Assembly: GCF_029867415.1 (NCBI RefSeq)
Contig: NC_081183.1
Span: 145,882,798-145,946,797, forward strand
Direction of reading: 5' to 3'
From: Vicia villosa
Taxonomy: Eukaryota > Streptophyta > Magnoliopsida > Fabales > Fabaceae
Length of the DNA stretch: 64,000 bases
The notes beneath the pieces were generated by a model. That model made no database searches, was not told where the DNA came from, and was given only the letters and a program-made list of their open reading frames with translations. Position 1 is the first letter of the stretch, and every line of letters begins with the position of its first letter. Positions 42,734 to 53,020 of the stretch are shown one piece after another. The position numbers were made by a program, and so were the translations under genes.

Positions 42734-43652
42734 TTGCCTTTGACCGTCGAGCTGACCGACGTTAAACAAAGCGCTCTTGGGAGGCACCCCAAGTTGTATA
42801 TATTCACTTGTATTTGTGTTCTTTATGCAGGTGGGATTTTTGAGTTGTCGTCGAGCCAGAAGCGATCTACCGGTATTTTTGGGCGTGCTGAAACAATGCA
42901 GTTTTTCTGCTGTTTCTGGTGTAGCGCGCGTCGCACCCATTTGCGCGCGTCGCGCGCTTTGTGAGTTCTAAGACCCCTTCCTGGCAGAGATGAGGGCGCG
43001 TCGCGCCGGTTCTCCGCGCGTCGCGCGCTGTACATATTTTTGAAAAAAAAAAAATTTTGGTTTGGGCCTACCCATGCTGGGCCCGACCCGGTTTCGTGGC
43101 TGAAGAGGTTCTTAGGGTTGTTGGAGGTTTTGCCTCCATTCTTCCCTTTCTCCTCTTTGTTCAAAGAAAAGAAAAACAACTCACACACTCTAGTTCTTAA
43201 TCTCTTGCATTTTCCTCACTATTCTCGTCTCTCTATTGTCATCATCATCAAAGGTATGTTCTCTCTTCCCTTCTATTTCCATTAGTTTAAGTTTTAGAAG
43301 TTTAGGTTTTTAGATTTAGGAATTTTGAAAAAAAACTAGGGTAGAAGACATCTTTTGCTGCATCTTTTGCCTGCTGGAACCCTTAGAAGGGAGGAGAAGC
43401 AAGTTCTTCTCTTCTGTTTTGCAGAAAAATGAAGCTTTTTTCTGGGTTTCGCAGAGCGCGCATCGCGCCCTGTTCAGCGCGCGCCGCGCCCTGGGTTCAA
43501 TTTTGAAATTTTTTTTTATGTTGTCTGTGCTGTTGTATAGGTCTGTTTGATGATTGATGATGACTGTGGCTTGAATTGTGCTGTTAATTTTGAGCATGTG
43601 CTAGCATTATTTCAATTGTTGTGTGTTTTGTTTGAATTGCAATTGTGCAGGA
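42734..43652 (+). other. Inter-ORF spacer of the Athila element with GC modules and ORF2 leader intron
   Basis: Non-coding. GCGCGTCGCGC-type palindromes occur at 42925-42958, 42994-43029 and 43453-43492. A 5'-UTR-like pyrimidine-rich stretch (43140-43253) ends at a consensus donor AAG|GTATGT (43253/43254). A branch/acceptor region TTGAATTGCAATTGTGCAG ends at 43650. The predicted intron is 43254-43650, 397 bp, ending two bases before the ORF2 ATG. Confidence 0.65.
43254..43650 (+). other. Predicted leader intron of Athila ORF2
   Basis: The donor AAAG|GTATGT is a perfect plant consensus. The acceptor ...TTGTGCAG|GA is directly followed by ATGGCACCC. Splicing would place ORF2 at the 5' end of a subgenomic or internally initiated RNA. 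Prediction from splice signals only; no transcript evidence. Confidence 0.6.
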
Positions 43653-44825
43653 ATGGCACCCTTTTTAAAGAGAAAGAAGACTAGTTCTGGTGAGGGATCT
43701 TCCTCACAAGCTGGCAGGTTTGATCGGACGAAGTTTCTAGGTCCGGAGCAAGAGGCGAGGTACCATGAGCTTGAAAGCCGCGTTGTGTGGAGTGAACGAA
43801 CTGTGGTTCCTATTGACCACGGCCTCTTCCAAAGGGCGTGGACTGCTTTGTCTGAAACATGCTGGGACAAGTTGTTCACTCCACCACAATTCTATCAGGT
43901 GGAGATTGTCAGAGAGTTTTATGCAAATGCCTTGCCTCCGAGCAGTTGGTCAGGTACTGAAGCTTACCCGTTTAAAACATGGGTGAGAGGTAAGGCCATT
44001 GATTTTAGCAAAGAAGCTATTTTTGATTTTCTGGATAACCCTCTTGCTTTGGTAGAAGAGTGTGAGTACCATCCCAGGTTGAATAGAGGAAATTGGGATG
44101 CAGACAGCATTAGGGACAGGATTTGCAGGACTGGTTTCACCTATACTCTGACTAAAGCTGGGCTGCCAAAGACTTTTACTCGTGGTCAGTTGACGGAGGA
44201 GGCTCAGTTGGTGACTTCGGTGGTCCTTTACAACATTAGGCCACGGAGTCACACTTCTTCCCTCACCATTGATACGGCAGGTTTGGTTCAGGGTATTCTG
44301 AATGGTGATAACATTGATGTGTCCAGGATTGTGGCGAATGAGCTGAAAAGAGTCGCCCTGAATGGGACTCTTCATGGAGATGGGGTGAAATGTAGGTTGA
44401 TTTTTCCTGGTTTAATAATGGGTTTGTGCAGGAAGGCTGGTGTCCGGTTCCCAACTGGTGGGATGATCCCCATGGATGGTGTTATAGATGATATTTTTGC
44501 TAACAGGTATTGTTTGCCTGGAGGTCGTCCTTTTGGTGTTGCTGCTGGTGCATCTGACCTTCCCGATGCTTCTCAAGCTGTTCCGGTTGCTGCTGCACCG
44601 CCTGCTGGTCCACAGTATGGTGATGCAAGTGATTGGAACTATCAGATGCATATGGCGCATCAGAGAGCGTTTTTGTTTTTGCAGGATTCTATCCGGCAGC
44701 TTTCTCTGCAGCAGCCTGTTGGTTCCAGGGATGATTTATCTGCCTATGCTTCATGGCCTGAGGGCAGGCCAGATCCTGAGGAGGGGATGGAGCAGGATGA
44801 TCCGGAGACTTCCGATGAGGAGTAG
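43653..44825 (+). CDS. Athila ORF2 ('putative plant transposon protein' domain, envelope-like position)
   Basis: Open frame of 391 codons from ATG 43653. I prefer it to the in-frame ATG at 43623, which lies inside the predicted intron. The N-terminus is basic and Ser/Gly-rich (MAPFLKRKKTSSGEGSSSQA). The middle part holds the domain common in Athila ORF2 proteins: R-F-D-x-T-K-F, V-x-E-F-Y-A-N-A, V-R-G-K-x-I-D-F-S, I-x-D-F-L and L-V-x-S-V-V-L-Y-N-I-R-P-x-S-H-T-S-S-L. The C-terminal 60 residues are Ala/Pro- then Asp/Glu-rich. The position after pol corresponds to the envelope-like gene of Athila/Calypso, but I see no signal peptide or convincing membrane segment, so an envelope role is not supported here. 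Function unknown. The frame is intact, consistent with the young age of the element. Confidence 0.85.
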   Translation: MAPFLKRKKTSSGEGSSSQAGRFDRTKFLGPEQEARYHELESRVVWSERTVVPIDHGLFQRAWTALSETCWDKLFTPPQFYQVEIVREFYANALPPSSWSGTEAYPFKTWVRGKAIDFSKEAIFDFLDNPLALVEECEYHPRLNRGNWDADSIRDRICRTGFTYTLTKAGLPKTFTRGQLTEEAQLVTSVVLYNIRPRSHTSSLTIDTAGLVQGILNGDNIDVSRIVANELKRVALNGTLHGDGVKCRLIFPGLIMGLCRKAGVRFPTGGMIPMDGVIDDIFANRYCLPGGRPFGVAAGASDLPDASQAVPVAAAPPAGPQYGDASDWNYQMHMAHQRAFLFLQDSIRQLSLQQPVGSRDDLSAYASWPEGRPDPEEGMEQDDPETSDEE

Positions 44826-46405
44826 TTTTGTTTTACTGTTTTATGTTTTATTGTTTTTAGTTTTATGTTAGAACAATTTTTAGTTACTTTGTTTTTAATG
44901 TTTATAGTTTTGTTCCATCCTTTTGGATGAGGTACTTTGAAAGGCTAAGTTTACGCCTTTGGATAGTTAACACCTGTTTGGTGTGGTTTTTATTTTATAT
45001 AAGTTCAGTTTATTTTATTTTTGCATTTATTTATTTTTAAGTAGTTTATTTTAGTTTAGTGTTTATATTTTAGAAATAATGGTTTGATAAGTTGTCCTGA
45101 TGATTAATTAGCTGGAACACGAATTTTTGTTGCCACGATGAAGTTGGATGATGCAACACAATTTGAGTGGTGATGATATAAGTTGAAAACTGTACGCGCA
45201 AGGTACATCCTTTATCATTTTTTTTATCAAGTACCTTCGATTCTGATGCTTTTAATTGTACAAATTAGTTGTCATTAATTTCTGTGGATAAAATTAGTTC
45301 AATTGTGAATCACTTTAGCCTAGCTGTAGTTGTGAGGAGACTTTCCACTGTGTATATATATAAATTGTGCTGGATACCAGCAATGTGCGTTTTAACTCGT
45401 TTTTATTATGATTAATCTTGCATTGTTATTAAATTGTGTTAAGCATGAAAGTGATCAAGGCGTTTTGTTCTGCACTATGAGAAAAACTTCCAATCCAAAT
45501 ATAACCTACCCGGTGAGTGTGTGAGTATTTGCTAACCACTTTGAGCCGTTTTCCAAGATTCTTATCGGTTAAGCTTATGTTGTATATAGATCTCTATACC
45601 GATTTTTGATAGAATCTTGATGACTTTCTTTTCTTTCTACCTTGAACTGTTGCCATTTGATATGGTAAGGATTGATCCCTTTTTGCCTTAGAATAGGGAG
45701 CATTCTTAGTGATGTCTTGGTAATATACAAGTTGGGGAGAATGAAATAAAGGTGTACATTGGTGAGGATATATCAAAAGATAGTGCTCAAGGGGTATATA
45801 TATTTATGTATATAATAAAGAAAAAATAATAATAATAATAATATAAAAAAAAAAAAAGAAAGAAAGAAAAGAATTCTGTGACCCTTGAGCAAGTAATGAA
45901 TAATGTGGTAAACTTGGTTGTTTAGGTTGTGATAATTGAATTTGAATGCTCTCTCAGGTTTTGACATTATCGATTCAATGGCCGTGAGATATGAGACACT
46001 TCCTTGTTAACCAAGCCAAGCTACAACCCGAAAGTCCTTAGTGATTCATGCTTATACACTTTTTATATATCTTATGCTTAGATGAGTTTATAATTAATTC
46101 GGTATGTTTGCGTCATTGTCTGGTGAGTGTTAGGATCCTCCATTTTTGTTCTCTCAGTAGAGAAATACGTAGGTGTGATTCATTCTTGAACTTCTTTTGC
46201 TTTGTGGAATTTCTGACATAGAATTTGTATATAGGATTAGCATTGCTATCATGGTATTTTGATGAAAACTGGTAAGGATTGATCTTTGTGTACTTTTGGA
46301 ATTTGAACCATTCAATTGTTCTTGTTTCTACCTTGTTGTTTCATTTGTGATATTTTGTGTTCCCGGTAATTTATCATTGTTTTGTTTGAGGACAAACAAG
46401 AGTTT
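44826..46405 (+). other. Athila 3' non-coding region
   Basis: About 1.6 kb AT-rich sequence after ORF2 with no protein similarity. It includes an AAT/A-rich simple-sequence stretch at 45822-45872. It ends with the TTTGAGGACAAACAAGAG block that conventionally precedes the polypurine tract in these elements. Confidence 0.75.
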
Positions 46406-46419
46406 AAGTTGGGGAGAGT
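46406..46419 (+). other. Athila polypurine tract
   Basis: AAGTTGGGGAGAGT directly abuts the TGTTAGG start of the 3' LTR. Confidence 0.85.
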
Positions 46420-47620
46420 TGTTAGGTGCCAAATTGTGTTTATATTTAGTTTAATTAATGGCACCTTTCGACCGTTTTTATCGGATATTCGTACAATTCC
46501 CTGAAGTTTTAGATAATTATTTATAGTTTATAATATTAAGCTTTCATTTTATGTTAATATGTGTTTTAGTTATGATTGTGTAGGTTTTGGCCAATTTTGG
46601 GATGTTTGGAGCTTGTCTTGATCTTGACAAGAGATTCACTGGCAGAAGTATGCGCGCGTCGCGCTGGGATGTGGGCGCATCGCGCCCTGGGCAAGATATT
46701 TTGGAGCTTCCAGACAGAGAGTTGCGCGCGTCGCGCGCATGGGCGGTTTATAATTTTAAGTGTAATGGCGCGTAGCGCGCTGGAGGGCGCGACGCGCCCT
46801 GGACAGAATTCAGAAATGCTATATAAAGGGGTTTTCAGATATTTTGTGTTGGTTGGTTGATCTTGAGAGCTAAAGAACACTTGTGCATTGTAGCAAACAA
46901 AGAATTGAAGATTGGAAGCTTTGATCGTCGATTAATCGCCTTTGATGCTTGTTGATCTTCATCCTTTACTTCTTGAGCAAGCTACCATTCTCATGGATAG
47001 CTAAATCTCTTTTGTATCAAGATAAGATGTAATCTTCCTAGCCTTTTGTATGTTTTTCTTGTGAATATATGTGTATGAACAAGTGATGATCAATATAGAT
47101 GGTTTAGTTTGTTTATTAAAGCTTTTCCTTTGGTATAAATGTTTGAGACATCAATGTTTGTATCTAGACCTAACTAATCATCTTTCAAACTATAAGTTGC
47201 AGACATGGATTTAGAGTTTGATGTTTACTAAGTATCGGTTCTTAAAACGTTATTTGTATTGTTTAAACGGTGGAGAAATCGTCGGTTAAACAATACGGTA
47301 AATCTAACTATATTGTTGCGGACACGGACGATATAGGCGTCGATACGTAATTATGTTGATCGTTACCATGTTCATATACGTATATTTATAAGGAGACATA
47401 CAAATTTAGGTCGATGAAATCGAATCTTGATACATTTTCTTTAACTTAGAACTTTCATTAATTTACTCTTTGCTACTAAAAGAATTGAATGACCTTTTGC
47501 AAACCCAAATTTAAAGTAACATTAACTCAAGACAAAATAGGCTATAGAACGGCGGTGATATCGCAATAATCCCTGTGGATACGATAATAACGAAAAGTAC
47601 ACCACAATACTCTTTCAACA
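46420..47620 (+). mobile_element. Athila 3' LTR
   Basis: Same length as the 5' LTR. Visible differences are GGCGCG to GGCGCA (46679 area), TGCACTG to TGCATTG (46886 area) and ATATCG to ATATTG (47312 area). All are C-to-T or G-to-A, two of them in CpG context. TATATAAAG at 46820-46828. Confidence 0.92.
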
Positions 47621-48170
47621 CGTACTCGATGGTATCCACCTATGTTTGTTCTATTCTAAGGGTGTGTAAATCTATAGCTTAATCACTAAGGGAATGCATG
47701 CAAATGAAAGAAAAAGAAACACGGGGAAAATAAGGGTTATAAATAGTTGTGCTCGCTTAGGCCCCGCGACCTAATGCCTACGTATCCTTTTCAGGAATCA
47801 GAGCGCCGTAGTTCGGCTCACATGTTTTAGTTTGTTTTTGTGTTTTTTAGTTGAACAGTTACATTCGCACTCCGCTGCTCGACCTCTGGAGTCTTAAGCT
47901 GGGAATGGAGCGGAAATAACGTGTCCGATTAGGAGAAGGAATGCCCTGAAGGCAAGAGAAAGAATGCCTCGGAGGCAAGAAAGAGAAGAGAGAAAGTTGG
48001 TTTGTGTCTTTTAGATGTAATTCCATGATGAACAAAACCCAATACAAGGCTTCGCACCACTTCATTACTTTGATTTGGTCTGAGCCTTTATTAAGTGTTT
48101 TAAATGTTTTTGGTTGAGTGTTTTTTAAGGGAATTTACTTTGCGATTCGAATCACACAAAAATGTATAAT

Positions 48171-48450
48171 GATCGAGAAGCAGATTAGGGAATGAATCCC
48201 ACTCACTTCTATCCCATTATGTAATGTTCGAGAAACAGATTAGGGAATGAATCCCACTCATTTCTATCCCATTAGTTAATGTTCGAGAAACAGATTAGGG
48301 AATGAATCCCACTCATTTCTCTCCCATTAAGTAGTGACCGAGAAACAGATTAGGGAATGAATCCCACTCATTTCTATGCCACTAAGTGATTGAGAAACAG
48401 ATTAGGGAATGAATCCCACTCATTTCTCTATCACTTTCTTAATGTGATTC
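48171..48450. repeat. 55-bp minisatellite in the Ogre-type 3' LTR
   Basis: Five units built on 'GAGAAACAGATTAGGGAATG ... AATCCCACTCATTTCT' followed by a variable 8-15 bp spacer. The same array is present in the other LTR at 56958-57225, so it predates insertion. Confidence 0.9.
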
Positions 48451-51400
48451 GTATCTCTATTTGTTAATGTTTTATTGTCGAAAAGAAAAAGAAGAAGAAA
48501 ACTAGCCTAAAATGAATAACTAGCTTAATGTTATGAAGGGAACTTCTAAGTCCTAATGTTGTCATGGTTTCTACCTAAAGTTAGGAATTAAAGAGACATG
48601 AAAATAGAGTCACAATTATAAGCAAGGATTTAAGAATGATACAATGGTACAAAGTTACACACAAGCATGAAGTAACAAGTCAAAATATAGTACAAAATGA
48701 AGTAAAATACTATTATTTTTATATTGATTTTAATGAGAGGAATTGAATTACAAATCAAGTAAAAGACTAAAACAAATAGCCTAAAACTACTATTTTTCTA
48801 TGTAAAAAAAAAGCCTAAAATTCTAACAGATTTGATGGTTTTTATTGTTTTATAACTTAGAAATTAGTAGGAAAAATCAAGTGAAAATGAGACTTAATTC
48901 TAATTAGAATACAAAAGAGTCAGGGGGGTGTAAATTGAAATTATAGGAGCAAAGAGTAAATGAGGCGCAGGGCCCATATGATTGGTCCAGAAGAGGTTTT
49001 TTTGTTATTGTTTCCAGTACCAAAAACGTGGTGCTCTGGGCCAGAGAGGGTGAGAATATGAAATTCACTATGGCCCAAGATGTTGATGATCCATGGTTAA
49101 TTAGATTTTGTTTGACTATTAACTAATCTAATGTTAATTCTGCAATTAATCCTAATTAAAAAAACAATTAATCAATTGATTAAAAATAAAAGAGAAATGA
49201 ATAAAATTAGGGTTTGTCTTATGGCCGTTGAACTCTCCTCACCCTCGCTCTCGTATCATCTCTCAGACGTGGTCTCCGGCGGATAATCACCGCCATCGCC
49301 GCCACCAAACCCTCTTGCCCAACCTCTAAACTCATACCTAGCCTAAAAACTACTCTGAGCTCGAATCTGTAATCGAAGTCTTGAGAGGAAGTTTCACATG
49401 TCCGAATCAGAGAAAGGAGAAGACGAACCCTAAATTCTAACGGTCGAGTGTCCGAACGGATATTAAGCAATTTGAGGCATAAATCACATCACGGTTCTCT
49501 TGAATCAAGTATACACACGAATTTGTAAAGAAAACAATCAAAAGGAACCTGAATTGAAGGCCAACGGTGGAAGAACGAAAAGTCAGAGGAGAATTCTTTT
49601 ATGAGCTCCTGAAGGTGCGAAATAAACGCAAATGGCAGAAGATTTCTTCAGGTAACAATTTCTGATCTTTGTTGCTTTTGCTCTTAGCCGATTCTTCTTC
49701 TTCTCGTATTCCTTTCTTCTGTGCGATGTTGTCTTTATTGATTGATTTTTCTGTCGAACCGTGTTGTTACAGTTGCGTGTTGCGTGTTGTTGTGTTCTTC
49801 GTGAGTGTGAGATGAAGATTGCAGAAATGCTGAGGTATAGCTCCACCTCTATGAAACTTCAATGTGAAGATTCAAAGGGTATGTCGAAGGAGCTCTTGGT
49901 GTAGGTTTTGACGATTGCCGAGTGTGAGAGAATTGAAGAGTGTGTGAAGGTTGTGAAGATGATGGAGGAGGAGAGATAGGATGAAGATGATGATTGAAAA
50001 TGGTGGAGTGAAGAGAGTGAAGATGAATGAAGAATCGTGGGAAGGTTGAGAAGAAGATGAAGAATGTTGAAGAGTGAAGCAGAGAAGTGGTGGAGGATTG
50101 GTGAAAATGGTGGAGGAAACTGAAAAATGGTGGAGCTGTTGAATATATAGGTTGATGGAGGGAAGAGAAGTTAGTTATAGAGTGAAGAGATCTCAGCCCT
50201 TGATTGAGTAGGTTTGTTACACAATGGATGGAGAGGATTGAATCTGTTTCAGAGGTAAAAATCTATTCCCTGCATTCTCTTTTCTTGTTAACTGAATGGT
50301 TATAGTTAGTTATATCAGTTAGTATTCTGTTAGAAGTTATAACTGAATAGGTTAAAGAAGTTATTGTGTTAGGAAAGTTAGTTAGGTTTTGTAATGACAG
50401 TTATGAGTGTTAGTAAATCTGTTAGGAGTGTGTATGGATTCTATTGAAATTGCGAAACTGTTGAGCTTGTGGATTGCATGGTAGTGAACTTGCTCCATTT
50501 ATTTGTTAGGTTTTTTTTTTAGGATTGATAAACCTGCTGAAGTGTCATAAATACTCTGACTTTGTACTGAACTGCTTATTTGTTGCCGAACCGATGTGCT
50601 TTTCCCATTTGAATTCTAGGTTCTTTTGTTTTGGCTTTTGATTTCTCATGGCAAGGGCTTTGGTTGTAGGATAGGATATATGCTGATTCTGTTTTGTTAT
50701 GCAGGGCTGTTTCGACTGAAAATGGTGTAGGGACTGTTTTCTTTTTGAACTGTATGGATGTGAACATTTGGACCTCTATTTCCTTTTTTGTTGAAATGTG
50801 CAGAATGCAGTATGAACTAATGTGGAATGGATTTGGTTTTCAATGTGCAGGTTTAGACTTAGCGGGATAGAAGAGCCTTGAGCCTTACACTTGAAGCATG
50901 GTTGAAAGTTGGAAGACACGTGGCTTGGAACTTGAAGAAAAGATATGTAATACGGAATCAAAGAGGCCAACACAAAATCGATGGGAGTTTAGGATTGGAG
51001 ACAGTAGGCTAAGGGCACATTTTGTGTAGTTTGTCTTGATGGTGTAATATTTGGAAATGTTTATATTGGAAATGGCCTTGTACTGAAATAGATTTGAAAC
51101 CCAAAATATGTAATAGTTTATCTTGTAATTGGAATAAAACTTTGAAATGTGTTGAATTTGTAATGCAAGGCGATCTTTCTCAAACATGACGTTTGGACAT
51201 GTATTTTCCTTCTTCCAAAATTCAAATTGTCCTTTGTTCTTTAGAACCTTGAATGAGTATCAACAAATATGATGAAAACCATAAGTCTTAGGAAGAACTG
51301 TGCTTGAAAAGTCATCCTCCCATGATTGACTTTGATAAAAAAGTAACAATTCTATCAAGTATCTTCTAGCTTGAAATGATTCATAAGTTCCTTCAATTTT

Positions 51401-51909
51401 CCAATCTTTCTCTTAAATATGTCTTGTAGTCCTAATAATCAGATAATTCATTCTTCAACGAGACTTACATGAATTAGGCCTTACCTAATGATGAAAACCT
51501 TTAATCCATAGGAACAGCCATAAACTCTCTAAGTCCCAGTTCGAAGCACAGAGGAGAGCCAAATGAATAAGTTTTATTTGATATGTACACCTCAAGATCA
51601 ATATGAAGCCTTAATAATTCAAAATCTTTCATCCCAATACCAAGTTATTGATTAATGATGAATGACGAGTTAGATGACCTAATGGAGATTATGGGATGCA
51701 TAAGCCAATTAGCAGTAAAATTAGATGGGCAAATTTTGGGGTGCAACAGCTGCCCCTATTTAATCGTCTTAAACCTGAAGGTGAGATTGGCGCTAGCCTT
51801 TCGAGCATTCGAGGTAGAAGAAGATTAAATACTAAGTGAACCTGAAAATTTGCCTGATGAGATATGATCCACTGGAGAAAAGAATGGTGTCAAATCCACT
51901 GAGGAAAAT

Positions 51910-53020
51910 CGTATCAATTCTGGATTGATCGAATTAACTCTGGGTTAGGAATGAAATACACATCAACTCTGGGTTGAAAAAGAAAGGTGGGTCGACTCTA
52001 GCTCGAAGAATAAAGGGAAGTCAACTCTAGGTGGGATACGAGGTAAATATCAACTCTGGGTTGAATGGAAAAAGAGAAGGATCAACTCTGGGTTGAGTAA
52101 AAGAAAAGATAACCGTCAACTCTGGGTTGAGTGGAAAAGGAAAGAATCAACTCTGGGTTGAATAAAAGATGACCGTCAACTCTGGGTTGAGTGGGAAAGG
52201 ATGATCAATTGAAAAAAAGGGATAACCGTCAACTCTGGGTTGAGTGGGAAAGGAGAAAAGAAATATCCATCAACTCTGGGTTGAGTGGGAAAGGAGAAAA
52301 GATAAAGAAATATCCGTCAACTCTGGGTGAGAGGGAAAAAAGAGACAACCTTCAACTCTGGGTTGAGAGAGAAACAAGAGACAACCTTCAACTCTGGGTT
52401 GAGAGGGAAAAGACATGAGGTAACCGTCAACTCTGGGTTGAGAGGGAAAGGCAAAGGATAACCGTCAACTCTGGGTTGAGTGGGAAAGACAAGAGATAAC
52501 CGTCAACTCTGGGTTGAGTGGGAAAAGGAAAGAATCAACTCTGGGTTGAATAAAAGATGACCGTCAACTTTGGGTTGAGTGCGAAAAGAGAAAGATAACC
52601 GTCAACTCTGGGTTGAGTAGGAAAGAGAAGAGATAACCGTCAACTCTGGGTTGAGTGGGAAAGACAAACGATAACCGTCAACTCTGGGTTGAGTGGGAGA
52701 AGACAAGAGATAACCGTCAACTCTAGGTTGAGTGGGAAAAAGGAGAAGTCAATTCTGGATTGAATAAAAGATGACCGTCAACTCTGGGTTGAGTGGGAAA
52801 GACAAAAGATAACCGTCAACTCTGGGTGAGAGGGAGAAGAGAAGTCAATTCTGGATTGAATAAAAGATATCCGTCAACTCTGGGTGAGAGGGAGAAGAAA
52901 AATGATGACCGTCAACTCCGGGTTGAGTGGGAAAAGAGATAATTAACTCGGGGTTAAAAGATGAAAGGAAAGTCAACTCTGGGTTGAACAGAAAAACATC
53001 AACTCTAGGTTGAAGAAAAA
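51910..53020. repeat. Tandem array of about 30 'GTCAACTCTGGGTTGA' units
   Basis: Units of about 20-45 bp (mostly 35-40) share CAACTCTGGGTTGAGTGGGA followed by a purine-rich variable spacer ending in GATAACC. I count roughly 30 copies of CAACTCTGGGT or close variants. CAACTCTGGGTTG itself is an imperfect inverted repeat (CAAC/GTTG). It is located near the 3' LTR of the minus-strand Ogre-type element, that is in its 3' untranslated region. Confidence 0.92.

Larger units (their letters stand above)
35917..47620 (+). mobile_element. Intact young Athila-type Ty3/gypsy retrotransposon
   Basis: Target duplication CGTAC at 35912-35916 and 47621-47625. LTRs are 35917-37117 and 46420-47620 (1201 bp each), both with TGTTAGG...TTCAACA ends. 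A tRNA-Asp primer site is followed by a complete gag-pol (37268-42733), an ORF2 (43653-44825) and a polypurine tract before the 3' LTR. The two LTRs differ at only about three positions, all transitions. All structural parts for autonomy of the gag-pol functions are present and open. Athila-type elements are envelope-like-ORF-bearing gypsy elements; the same layout was described for Calypso in soybean. Confidence 0.92.
35739..51748 (-). mobile_element. 3' LTR of the Ogre-type element, split by the Athila insertion
   Basis: LTR pieces 35739-35916 and 47626-51748 (about 4.3 kb together) correspond to 56234-60537. The interruption carries the CGTAC duplication of the Athila element. The LTR holds no conserved protein-coding frame. 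It contains a five-unit 55-bp minisatellite and a purine-rich stretch of GAAGATGA-like repeats near 49930-50130. Confidence 0.85.

Noticed and set aside
49219..49470. Conserved 83- to 108-codon minus-strand frames present in both Ogre-type LTRs
   Set aside because: Identity between 49219-49470 and 58006-58257, and similar pairs, is due to LTR duplication, not selection; no known domain.
52191..52418. Repetitive frame rich in W-V-E-R-E over the tandem array
   Set aside because: Direct translation of the minisatellite; frame is lost in neighbouring units with different lengths.
51910..53020. CRISPR-like array
   Set aside because: Units vary in length, spacers are not unique, and the context is a eukaryotic retroelement.
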